Shown here: positions 1 through 12,289 of the stretch, piece after piece
Layout of the letters: each line of letters opens with the position of its first letter
Numbering within the stretch: position 1 is the stretch's first letter
Origin: Myoxocephalus aenaeus
Lineage: Eukaryota > Chordata > Actinopteri > Perciformes > Cottidae
Length of the DNA: 64,000 nucleotides
NCBI GenBank assembly: GCA_038501785.1
Contig: JBAMJR010000068.1
Location: 946,001 to 1,010,000 of the forward strand
Direction: 5' to 3'
The notes under the pieces: model-generated
What the model saw: the letters and a program-made list of their open reading frames with translations, nothing else
What the model was told of the DNA's origin: nothing
The model's database searches: none
Translations under genes and position numbers: made by a program

Positions 1-2391
1 AAAAGTGCACTATATGCCCACGAGTTGCATGTTTCTACGCTTGTATCATAGTGTGGGTATATTATGTGACTAGTATGAAGCCAGGGAAGTGAGTCTCTCT
101 TCTTGTGCTGCCTTGTGGTCGGCTTGTCTGAATGGTTTGGGAACAGCGGGGGGTCCCAGGCAATAGTATGCCCTCGGGTGCTTTGCAGACGTTCCCCCTA
201 GTTGCTTGCCGGCCCCACGCTGAGCTCACTCACCAAACTCAAATACTGCCCGCAATTTTGAAGTCAAGAATACGACTCTGTTGATTGATTTTTTTCTGAG
301 GGGAAGAATTTGATTCTCCGGCTTCCCGGATGAGTCACAGGTTACATCGGATTCATTATTCTCGGCGGATGAATTCTGCAGCATCACGCTGATTCAACAG
401 ACCTAGACGGGCCAACTCATCTGCAGCTGCCCTCCAGAAAAACTGCACTGCCAGTTTCTGATGTATAATAACATTTTTCCACGTTCCCCTCCCTTGCTCG
501 GTGAATACGATTATCTTTTTTTTTTCGTGCATATTGTTCAAAGACGTCAAGCAACAGTTGTGTTGTCTCGCTGCACGTGGCGTGTAGGCAGTGTCATAAT
601 GAACCTCCTCAGGGAATGAAAAGTGTTGTTTTTTTTGCAGAGGCATTTGATTATTCATTATATCGGCTGATCCACACACGGCCAGCTCTCATCTAAAGCC
701 AGCAGAGGATTTCACTGCAAATTGATGTGGTCCCTTTTACAATGTCCCTCCCTGAGTACTGATAGAGCCCCGATAAATCAAGGCAATCACAAGGAGATAC
801 GGGAAAGACTTTGCCGTAAATCCCACCGGGATCATAAATGTACGGCGTCTAAATGTGTCTGTCCGCACTACCCGTCCCTCTCTGTCTCGCGCCATCCGTC
901 TTCTTATTACCGTCTTTTGTTGTTCTTCCTTTTCTCCCTCAAACACCCCCATGTCGGCATCGATCCAATCATCATCCACGATGTTCAAGAGATGATGTGT
1001 GCTCTCACTGTAACTGCTCACCGTTTTTTTTTTTTCGGGTCATTCGGCCAAATTTCGAATGGGATTCGATGACGGTAAAATCAACAATGAAAAGAGGATT
1101 AGAATGCACGGCGCCACAGATTATTAGTCGTCGGTCTCCACAACCGCACGTTGACGGACGCAGGAGCGTCCGTCGCCGCCATTTTGAGAGCCGTGTTGAG
1201 ACAACCCCTCAATATTAGGTATGCTCTGAAAAGGCAGCATCTTTAAATGAAGTCTTTATTTTGAAACGTGACACAACTTGACTATTACCAGCATGTAACC
1301 AGCAGACAAAGAACTGAGGCTGGACAAAATTGGTCTTCGTGACCATCAGCTGATTCAAATTGTCCGTTGCACAGACAAGGATCCAACCATTAGCGAGTAG
1401 ATGTGACCATGGTCCCCAGTGCCTCTACTTTCCACTGTAAACTGTTGGGATATATAACACGCGGGCATTCCCACCACTAGCTGATCTGTTTATGATTTAC
1501 AATTACTTGCCATAGTTTCCATGCCTTTTAATTCATGGCTAATATCTAAGCAGACAGTGGTGGATGGGTTGCATTAGACGGCGAGCACTTCGTATGAATT
1601 ACAGGGAAACGCAAACCAATTCTCCCTTTCACGGTGGCTGGGCCTTGAGTGGATATTGCTGAAAAAGCAGTGCAGCTGCTTCACTCCTCTATTTTTGCAA
1701 ATAAATTGTCCCCTTCAGGTCACAGAACTCCCCTGAGCGACACATCTTTATGGAGATGACCCGTGCCGGCTGAAATATTCCAGACGGTTTTAGCACCTCC
1801 GGTATTCCACTGTGAATCACTACAGTCAGCGTTTACCAGAACATCCTGCTGCGGGGCCGACTGCCAAGTGCATTTATCACCATATCGATGATATTTTTTT
1901 TTGCGTTCCCGTAAGCGCTGAGCGCAGGTGCTTTGGTACTCACTACCTCAATGCCCAGAGGTGTTACAGCCTCACTCTAGTTTTATTTAAAGATGATATT
2001 GAATGTTTTCCCTGTCAAACGGCATTAGCTCCGTCCGCTTTACATCTGAAGCTAATAGTGGCGCGGTGCCCGTGTTGACCAGCAGGGGGAGACGTTTTTA
2101 AGGCCTGTTCTGCCCTCCCGCCCCCACCCCTGTCCCTCCTCATGCTGCCCCAGATGAGAGGAGGTCTTGCACAAACTTCATTCCGCTGCACAAAGGGAGA
2201 ACACATGTTGGAGACTCACCAGAGTTTAGAGGCAGACAGAGTAGACGCACAAAGCCCACAAGTCTGGACTCCTTGTTGTCGGATTACTTCTCTCAAGTCA
2301 GGGTCTGCATGGGTTTGCGTCTTTGCATCAGCGTGTGTGCCTGTGAAAGTGTGTGTGTGAAGTGTGAGTGTAATTCAAAGTGCTTTTAGGC
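1..2391. other. 5' flanking region of lamc3
   Basis: No protein-coding exon, RNA gene or clear mobile element is visible here. Short open frames overlap on both strands, lack recognisable domains and look like chance. The transcription start, and any 5' UTR exon, must lie here or further upstream. I see no convincing TATA box. An in-frame TAA at 2371-2373 closes the reading frame just before the lamc3 start. The bases before the ATG (ending ttttag then gc) look a little like a splice acceptor, so a 5' UTR intron ending there is possible but unproven. Confidence 0.5.
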
Positions 2392-2779
2392 ATGGAAACA
2401 TCCTTTGCTGTGAGCTCTCCTCTCCTGGCCCTGCTGCTCCTTGTGCATCTGCACTGCCACCTCCTCGCTCGGGCCGCCATGGACTCCTGCGTGGATGAGG
2501 ATGGCGCCCCGAGCCGCTGCATGCCCAAGTTTGAGAACGTGGCCTTCAACCGCACCGCGGTGACGTCCAACGCGTGCGGCTCCCCGCCCGAAGACTACTG
2601 CATGCAGACCGGCTCCACGCGCTCGTGCCACCACTGCGACGCGTCGGATCCGGACCTGAGCCACGACGCCGGCCTCCTGACGGACTTCCACAGGAACGAG
2701 GAGCCCACCTGGTGGCAGAGCCAGTCCATGTACTATGGCGTCCAGCACCCCAGTTCTGTCAACCTCACCCTCCACCTGG
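2392..2779 (+). CDS. lamc3: lamc3 exon 1: signal peptide and start of LN domain
   Basis: Encodes residues 1-129 plus one base of codon 130. The ATG at 2392 has G at -3 and G at +4, and an in-frame stop (2371-2373) lies just upstream, which fixes this start. Residues about 10-27 form a leucine-rich hydrophobic signal core; cleavage probably falls near A28/A29, before MDSCVDEDG. The LN domain then begins, with the gamma-chain signature RCMPKFENVAFNRT, CGSPPEDYC, TWWQSQSM and the NLTLHLG end. Two N-glycosylation sequons are visible, N53-R-T and N124-L-T. The donor is G|GTAAGA at 2780 (phase 1). Exon GC content is much higher than in the flanks. The 146-residue antisense frame across this exon is a shadow. 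Confidence 0.95.
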
Positions 2780-5020
2780 GTAAGAGCGCAGCAGCAGCGG
2801 CTTCCTAGTTCAGCCCGACCCCCCACGACGGACCTCCCTCCACTGGCAGTGTGGCTTGTGGCCCGGCTGAGTGATCTAGGTCAAGCATGCGTGTCCTCAG
2901 GGTTCAATTATGCTCTCTGTTACGATAATGTTGTGTATAATGTCCCATTTCATTTTAAAGTGCTTGAAAGCTCTTTGCGTGTGGACTGCATTTGCTGTGT
3001 CCTGGAATAAAATATGATTATCAGTAATAGATTTAGCGCTCGACAGAAGGCAGGTGGTTTCCAGCGTTAAAGAGTCCGGCGATGGGATTTCACATCATTG
3101 CATGTTAGGCGTCCTCAGGCCATTTGAGTTGAGGTTTCAGCACTTCTTTCACTTTACTTTTCTTTTGCAGAGAGTATGAGTACTGCGAGTCCACTGATGT
3201 GGAACTCTTTAATAGAAAACAGCTGTGCTTAACAACACATTCTTTGTGTTCTGCACTGTCTTCATGAACACACACTTTTTAGCCCAGACGCGGCTAAGAT
3301 TTGGAGTGTTTGCGAGCACACAGCCACAAGGGCACGTCTGAGAGTTTGGTTGGATTGAAAGAGGATGAGGAGGACACACACTCGCATCTGGCGTGTCCAG
3401 ATAGCAGCTGAGTGATGGTTCAGTGCTGGCCTGAGTTTACATTGATGAACCCATCCGAATCCGGCTGCCACAATACAGTCACAACTCAAACTGACGAGGC
3501 TTTTTTTTTTTTTTTTTTAAAGATATGAATTGAGTCGGAGATCAACTCGAATACAGCCACCACACGCAGCCTGCATAGAAACATGGAGCATCAACATTTT
3601 GGATTGAAATCCATATTTCTCATATATATTACAAATTCAAAATGTTTTTGCTGCAGGCTGCATTCAATGTTTTCATGTCAGCAGTGATCAGGTTTCACCG
3701 GAACAAACATGCTGTGCAACTGACTGGAAATCAAAAAAATAAGCCACTTTTTTTTTCAGAGAAATTCCAGGAAATATGCAGGTGATAACCTCCATTTAAA
3801 AAAAAAAAAGCCCTGAGTTGGGCAGAAATAAGACTATGATAAGGAACCAACTGAAGCCCGGCATTTACATAAAATGTAGTTGTAATTCAAACGATAGACT
3901 TACTTTGCAGGCAGGTAAATTTCATTAACCCCCCCAGCCAGAGTCATTTTTGCATAGCGGGGACTTGGTCAGCAGGGACACTGTCACTTTAAATTATGCA
4001 AATTGCCCCTTTACTCTGGTGCAAGTTGTGTCTGAACTTTTGGAGAGAAGCACTCAGATATGCATTTCAGCTTTTGGAGTTTTAGAAATGTTGTCAAACG
4101 CCTGCAGTTCACACAGTTCCTGTCAAAACTCAATTAACAGCTAAATATCTCAACAACAAGCAGCGTGTCTTGGCTGGATTGATTTCGACCGGCAACATAT
4201 TAAAATAGCCAAGAGCTCTTCAGGGAAATGTGCAACTATTATAACCAAGTTTCTGCCTTTTGCATTTGCAGTGGTTTTAATTGATACAACTTATGATACA
4301 TATGCATGAGTGCATTTGTTAAACGGAGACCTTTGGGCGTATGGTAACAACTGTTTTGAATAATTGCAATATCTTATGATATTTCATAAAATGAGGCACA
4401 CTTTTACAGACAAATCATTTGTTGTTGGCACACATTATGTAAACACAAGGTTTCTCCAGCATGAAGGGAAGTCTGTGGCATATAGTTCAGTTCAAACACT
4501 TTTATTTTGTTCGGAACATCTTGACTAAAGTGACTCACATGCATGGGCAGTACATTTTATCTGGGCCGGCTGTGTTGATTGTGGGTTTGGATTTAGTCAT
4601 TGCATAATGTGAAAACCATCAGTTTAAATAATTAGACTTCACTTTACTTGAACTGAACCTGCAGTCTTCACAGTTCAAAACAAACAGGTTACCATGTTTG
4701 ACCACGCCGCATTATTCCTGCGTTAGTAACACAGAGTCTACGACGGCCTTCTTCACGCACTCTTTGCCTTTGAGCAATTGCTTTTGACTTACTTATTTTG
4801 TACACCGTGTACATATTCGCATTTGAAGACATTTCTCATTTCACAAATTTTTTATGAGACCAGCTTGAGCCATTAGCATCATTATCCCATTAGCATGCGG
4901 TGCAAAGCTGCTGGAATAAGTAACACAGCACATTTGTCACTTTAACTGAATTAAATTGGGACGATTAATGTTACAAAGCATCTATGAAATTACCTTTCCT
5001 ACTTTCATTTTTTTGCTGAG

Positions 5021-5082
<62 letters not shown>

Positions 5083-8000
5083 AGAATTTCTCAGCAAGAA
5101 GCCCGTCTGGAGAATACTGCTCTGAGCCTCCTTTATTTACTGTCCACGATTAGAGGTTGAAATCAGTATTTCTACGGTGTGAAATGTATCATGAATTTTG
5201 GTTTTAATCTCCTCTCTCTCTGTAAATGACAGACACTATAAATACAGTATATTACTAAATAACTCAGAAGTGACTTTCCTGTAACTTGCGACTGGCGGGC
5301 TGCTAACAAGCCGGCAGTCCCACAATAAATAAACCTTTTGAACAATTAATCCGCCATGTAATATTCAAGAAATAGTCCTACATTTTGGGAAATAGGCTTA
5401 TTGGTTTTCTAGCTGGATGAGAAGATCACTACCACTCTTGTATTTATCCATTGAACATGAAGCTGAAGCCAGAAGATTGTTGGTTTAGCTTAGCATGAAG
5501 AATGTCAACATGGAGAATGTATATTTTGTTTGTTTAACATGTTGTCTTCTAGACCACCACCATATGGCAACACACACATAGTGTCAGGTTATCAACCCTC
5601 TTGTGTATTAGAAAGTGAATGAATTAGCGTCTAGGCTTTTTCCCCAAAATGTCAACGATTCCTTAGTCATGAGAGTGGGCACTTGTTAATTAAATAGAAG
5701 TGGGAAATCCATCAGCCTGAGCAGAGTTCATTTTTTATTTTTTCTCAAAGTCATAGTCAATTCATTGTGTAATCAGACAAATGCTGGTTGATAACAACTG
5801 CTTAGACCCTGTGCATGTGAGAAACTAGGAAAACAATGAGGGAGAATCTGCTACCTTGAGGTAGAATAATAATCTGTCCGGGTGGTAATTTTTCCCAATG
5901 CCAGTTTTGATAGACTCCACCCCTCCCTGCGTTGTACAGGATGAGTGAATCTGAATTAGTGGTTGGATGGATGGATATGCATGATTAGTCTAGTCACATC
6001 CAGGGACACATTGTGGATCGAAAAAAGCTAACGGTTGAGTGACTGCTCGTCTAATTGGTAGCAGCATTTTGTTGAATTAAATGCGATGTAAAAAGGTAGG
6101 GCTATTTGGAGATTACCTTTAATCTGTAATAACTATTTTTGGCCACTTGCGGTCAGCGAAAACAGGCTGTAAACACAGCTTTCATAGTTAGCTAACAGTT
6201 GCCAATGTACACTTCCAGTAACTGGTGTTTACTGTGTTTTTGGCTCCCTGTCTGGTGAATGTAAATCCAATATTAACTCTCTTTTAGTTTCCCTTTGTTG
6301 TTTTTTATCTCCACAATCGCCCCGGGGGAAATATCCGGCTCTTTAGCTAGCTGCTAACGCTACACTATGCTAACTCTGTCTGCTGTTTTAAGTTGCATTC
6401 AGTAGCTTACTAGCTAAAAACGGCTGCCTGCTGTGACCGGAAACAATGTGGGGAAAGTGGTCAGTGTCCTATAACAGTAAAGTTGACAATGGAAAACAAA
6501 GAGAAATTTTTTAAAAATTCTGAAAAGAAAAATGCTCAGTAGGTGCTAAGAGAACTTCAGAGTCAGGTGGGGTTTGTGGGGTTGTAAATATTGTATTCAG
6601 TCGCTGTAACTCGTGTTAGTTGTTTGGTTGGACTCTGTCAGGGAAGACAGTTCCTGTTCATACTGGAACTTTTCTTGTTTATATTTCCTGCCCCCTCTTC
6701 CTCCTCTCCTCCGGTTGGAGTGGGTGCTGCCCATAAAACAAAAACAAAAAAAAGCTCCTCTTCAAAGGAACAAGAGACGGGGACTAAAATATGACAGAAG
6801 TTGAAAATGTCAGAGCTTTGACCGGCGTAGTCGAACTGTTACTTCACATGCTCTGAAAGCTAGCAGGGCCTCCATCAAATGGAGAATATTGATTTCCAAT
6901 AGCAAGCTAGATGTCTGGCTGTGTTTTGAGGCTTTGTTGTTAGTAATCTGCGGTTCTTTTGGAGAAAGCCGCCAATGTTGCTCCTCCAGAGGTATGTTCT
7001 GCGTTGTCTGGAGGGTTTGTTTTTCTCCACAAAATCCCAACACCCACATGTCTGTCTCCCTCAGACTAGATTGACCTTTGCTCCCCTCTCCCAAACATGG
7101 GTTTTGCTGCACCCGATGCTTTTTGAATTATTCTAGCATCCTAAAAAGAACGATGATTATGTTTTCTTCGCACGCAGTTTTATGCAAATGAATGTCCCGA
7201 CATTTTTGGATGCGTGGATCCCCTCGGTCCGTATGAAAGCTCTGTGATCCATCTGGGTTGGCGTCTTTCGACGTTAGTGTTTTCTTTTGCCTCTCCAAAC
7301 AAAACAAGCTCTCTCTGAAGGGGCTACAGGCAAATGCTGGGATGATAAACACAGCAGTCGGATGCGGGGACACACATTGCAGCCGGGTCAGAGTGGCTCC
7401 GTGGAGGGGGAGGAAGAGGAGGGGGGAGTCGGGCGGCTTCAAGGGGAGTAAACAAAACATAATGAGGAAGAAGGGGGTAGAAAAAAGAAAACGCCGGTAA
7501 GGAATTGGGGTCAGGTTTTTCCCACAAAGACTTGTTGAAGATACACACAGACTGGCTGCAGCTGGTTCTCATTCAGTGCCGTCCAAGACGAGCAACATCC
7601 TGCCTCGGATTTAAAACAATGATATAAAAAGTCTGCCACAGTCGGCATGGCGCTCTCACGGCGTGCGCGTGAGTCACAGCTCTCCGTGAGAGGCTATTTT
7701 GTTCATTTTGTTCCGTTTCTTTGAGACGCAGCACGATTAATTAAAATCTCAGCTTGGAGTACACAGATTGTAAATATTGAGTCTCCGGTACTCGAGGCGA
7801 GTTTAGTCTCAGCCTGTCTCGGTCCGGCCAGACGAGAGCAGCTGTGTTAGGATGACACTAATGACTCAGAGGGGGTCCCAGCTTCTACTCTTAAAGTCTG
7901 TGTGCAAACACTCTTTTTGTTAGTGTGCTTCACTTGCATTGATTCTGGATCAGCATTATAAAGTGACACCATGCTGTTCTCCTCGGTTTCCAAACCAACG

Positions 8001-9528
8001 CTCAAAGACCCGTCGCTTGGCAAACAAAGATAGACTTCTGCTTCAAATGGAGCGGTCCGAACTGCCAAAGAAAATGTGTGAATTCTATCCTCGGGCGTAT
8101 TATTATATTCAGTATATATGTTATTTTACTTGCTAAAATGCCCTCTGTCGTGCCCACATAAACTCCGATAAACGCATTAAAGTATGCACTCCTGAAAAAG
8201 GATGAATCACAAATCATTAAACATTATGCAGAACAACATACGAATATCCTTTGCAATTAGTCTGCATTTCGTCACGGGATATCCAACAAATGTTTCATCT
8301 TCTGCCTCTTTTATGTTTTTGCCTCAGTCCCAGCAGGGCGGAGCTCACCTCATGCAGGGAGTAAATGAAAGCTAAATGATCTTAGTTCTCCTAAAGGAAA
8401 GATACCATTAGAGATCGCTGCAGAGACAGAGCTGCCTCCGTCTGACTTGGCAGAGAAAAGCAACAGATGTCATTATGGTTGTAGCAGTGGATGGCGTCCC
8501 TCTATGAATGTGCAGAGCGGCAGATACTTGGTATCTAATGATGTAGAAAAAAATCCCCAAGAGTGCAATGAAGACGCCCGTTAAGAGGCTTTCTGCATGC
8601 CACTTATCATGCTGGTGTCAATATGACTTCAGTTGGTTTCTGCCCAGTGGAAAAGCTGCAAAATATTGCAAAAAAGTGTTCATATTCTGGACGTGTAGCT
8701 CCACTCGGCTCCCTGATACGGCTCCAGGTTTATAGTTTGAAGTGTCCACGGCGAGTAAACAACGGGAGAAAATGACACACTCCATCAAAAAAGAAGCACC
8801 GACTCTCTGCTGGCTCCGAGATTAGGGAAGGAGATGTCATCTTTCATACAAAACCTGAATAAAGACAACAGCTAAGTCCTCGCTTTCCGCACAGGGACAC
8901 ACTGTGGAGCAAAATCGCCAAATAATTCAAACCATCTGAGTATGCAAAATGTTAAAAAAAAGATGCTCGAAGGCATTCTTTCCTAACCCTCCCCCCCTGT
9001 GAGACTCATTCCTCAACTGATTATGCACCTTCAAAAACATTCTTGACAGGCATTTCTTCAGTTCAATGCAACACCGATTGAATCGCAACTTAGCCGGATC
9101 CGCTAAATCCCCCAAAAGCAACTCGACTGGAGACCCGGCTATGCCGTATCTCCTCTTTTGCTGCGGAGATTGGACTCTGAAACCCAGTTTCCTTCTCCGC
9201 AGATTTAAGTCAGATCATTGTTTTTAGGTGGAATACAAATCTATGAAAAGGTCTCCCTCCTCGTTCTCTGTGCATACACTTTTTGACCAATGGGTTTCCA
9301 TGACTTTTCCATGACTTTAAACCAAATTTCCATGACCAAACATGTTGTGAAATCTGGGTGTAAACATGAAAAAGTGAGTAAATGTAGTATTTAAACTAAC
9401 AATGAAAATTCCAAAGCATACAATAACCCCAGGTGTTCTGCAGCTCATATGACCTTGATATGAATACCAGACCCTATTGTCCTTGATCTCTAAAGAATCC
9501 GCAACTCCTTGGCTTAAAAAAAAAAAAG

Positions 9529-9570
<42 letters not shown>

Positions 9571-12233
9571 TATTTATTTTCTGCATAAATATGATAAAAA
9601 GTCAAGAGTCTGATCAAAAAATGACTCCTCGATCGCTCGATTTTCGGTGCCTTCCCATCATGCCCCAGAGTAATACTGCACCTCTTTAGAAAGATTAAGA
9701 CCTAAAGCATCTAAATCTGCAATAATAATCACAATAAACACAAGCAATGACACTTTTTCAAGCCTTTCCAGTCCAGAAATCATGTTTTTCGGTTCAGAAA
9801 TAGATAAATTAGCAATTTTGACCTGAATCTTGGTCACACCATGAGCTACATGTACTTCAAATGACCGTCTCCTTCCGCGTGTGTCATCTGACGCGCTTTC
9901 AGATGAGTCTGAGGGCCAAAACCTTTGGGATTTTATTTTTTTCAAGGACTTTTCCAGGCCTGGAAATAACCATTAAAAAAATTCCATGACTTTTCCAGGT
10001 TTTCCATGAGCGTAAGAACCCTGTAAACAAATGGCTGACATACAACTAAAACCTCACGTTTGATTATATAAATCAATATGTTTAATTCTACGCCACACTC
10101 AGCCCCCCGTGACACTCGTTAGTGCTTCGCATGTTTGACCGATCACGTTTCCATTGATTGCATCTGCTGCTTTCCTGTCGCGCCTCCGATGTTGCGTCGG
10201 ACTACATTCCAAGTGAGTTGACGAACACGTTCCCCTGTGGTTGTGCACTCATTGGACTATTCTCTCCTGCAGTTATTATAAGAAGAAAATCAACGTGTCG
10301 GTTTATCCTTTTGACCTATGTTTCACTTCTGGGGCCCGTTATAATCTGGATAATGAGAAAATAATCCTGGGTATTCGTCTACTCCTGCAGGAGCCACATT
10401 CATTTATCCTGCATAGAGGCAATGGGAAATTAAGCCTGTCCCCTATTGTTTTCCTTCTTTCCAATAATGCAATTATGTTTTCTTTTTTCTTTCTCTTTCG
10501 CCCCTAAGCTATCACCCCTCAGTATTCGTCTCTTATATAACCAGCCCTGATCTAACTGTGTAACTACAATGGATGTAGTTCCAGCAGTAATTCTTTCAAC
10601 GATCCCATTCAAAGCTAATCATATCTGTTTTCCACAGGGAAGGCTTTCGAGATAACCTACCTACGATTGAAATTCTACACCAGTCGGCCGGAGAGCTTCG
10701 CCATCTACAAGCGCACGGAAGAAGACGGGCCTTGGCTTCCGTACCAGTTTTACAGCGCCTCTTGCAGGAAGACGTACGGGAAGGACGCCAAGGCGTACAT
10801 CCGCCCGGGAGACGACGAGAGGACGGCTCTGTGCACGGACGAGTTCAGCGACATCTCGCCGCTCACCGGGGGAAACGTGGCGTTCTCCACGCTGGAGGGA
10901 CGGCCCAGCGCGTACAACTTTGACCAAAGCCTGGTGTTGAAGGTGAGGGCACGTTTTGTTTTGGGTATTTTTTTAAAAATAAATGTAACTATAGCTATGA
11001 TTCTTTTTAGGCAAATTATTAGCTCCACTCAAGGTGATTTTTGCAGAAAGATCACAACGAAGAGACATTAATCTAATAACCTTTTTATTTACTACGATGG
11101 AAAAATTTGCAAAAAATTAATATTTCTTAGGAGACAAATCTTTTATGTAGAATAAATATGAAAAAAAAGCCAAAAAAAGCTTGTCTTCATCTGAATGCAT
11201 TACATTTGAAAACCTTGATTCCATACTTACCATATTTATTTTCATAAACTTTGATGAACAAACTGTGGTAGCAACTTTAAAATAGCTACATGCTATTTAG
11301 CATTAGTTAAGCATGAGTAAACACTTAATTAATAATTTATAAAGCATTATTCCAACATGAACACTCATTAGTAACTCATTAGTATGCAATTCATAAACAC
11401 AGTTATGAATGTGTTATTCTTAATAAGCTTGACTATTATGTGTATCATGATTGGGTTTTCATACTTTATAAATGATGGATTCCCCATTTGTTAATGAAGT
11501 ATTAAGGACTTATAGATGATTAATAAGATAATTTATAAAGTGTTAGTAAATGATAAAATTGTTTTATTTAAAAGTAATTTATTCATGTATTTATTCATAC
11601 ATATAATGATTTAGATATCCACTAATGGTTAGGGACTAATCTTTTATGTAGAATAAATATGAACAAAAAGCCAATGCATTACATTTGAAAACCTTGATTT
11701 CATACTTGCCATATTTATTTTCACAAGCTTTGATGAACAAAATGTGTCTGCGTTTGACATTGTGAACAAGTTTCTTAAATAAAAAAATAAAAAAAGGTTA
11801 TTATTTTATCACATAGATGGCGTGTTGTAACATTATTGCCTACCACCAGAGGCGTACACTTTTATACAAAAACAAACACACACAAGCCTTTTTCAAAGCA
11901 ACTGGAGGGAATCTAAAGTTATATTTAGCTCTGATTAACATTGATGAAGCTTTGAGAGGCTGAGCTGAATTAATGGCGGCCTCTTGGGGGAGAGTCCAGG
12001 AGGTGGGCACAGCAAAGAGTGGCTAAAAATGAGTAAATATAGCACTTAATGCAGCCACTCCTCTTTCTCTCACAGGGCTGTAACTATGCATGTGTGCATC
12101 TTTCCACCCTGCAGTGAAAGACTTTACTGTGAAAATATATATCATTATGTCCAGGTCTCAGTATTACTTACAGTAACTTATAGGCTAACTGCATTACATT
12201 AGCCCAATAGAGCAGAGATCCTACCACGATGCC

Positions 12234-12289
<56 letters not shown>

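Larger units (their letters stand above)
2780..10637 (+). other. lamc3 intron 1
   Basis: 7.86 kb intron, GTAAGA donor, TTTTCCACAG acceptor. It holds a long GT microsatellite (5022-5081), a probable teleost dispersed repeat near 5350-5510, a transposon-like repeat at about 9262-10023 with an internal AT run, and short A/T tracts. GA/C-rich unique-looking sequence occurs around 7370-7500. No coding sequence or RNA gene recognised. Confidence 0.85.

Noticed and set aside
1149..1172. Inverted repeat GACGGACGC...GCGTCCGTC upstream of lamc3
   Set aside because: Only 9-bp arms; expected by chance in a window this size and no supporting promoter context.
2386..2826. 146-residue antisense frame
   Set aside because: GC-rich shadow of lamc3 exon 1, which has a clear signal peptide and LN motifs in the sense frame.
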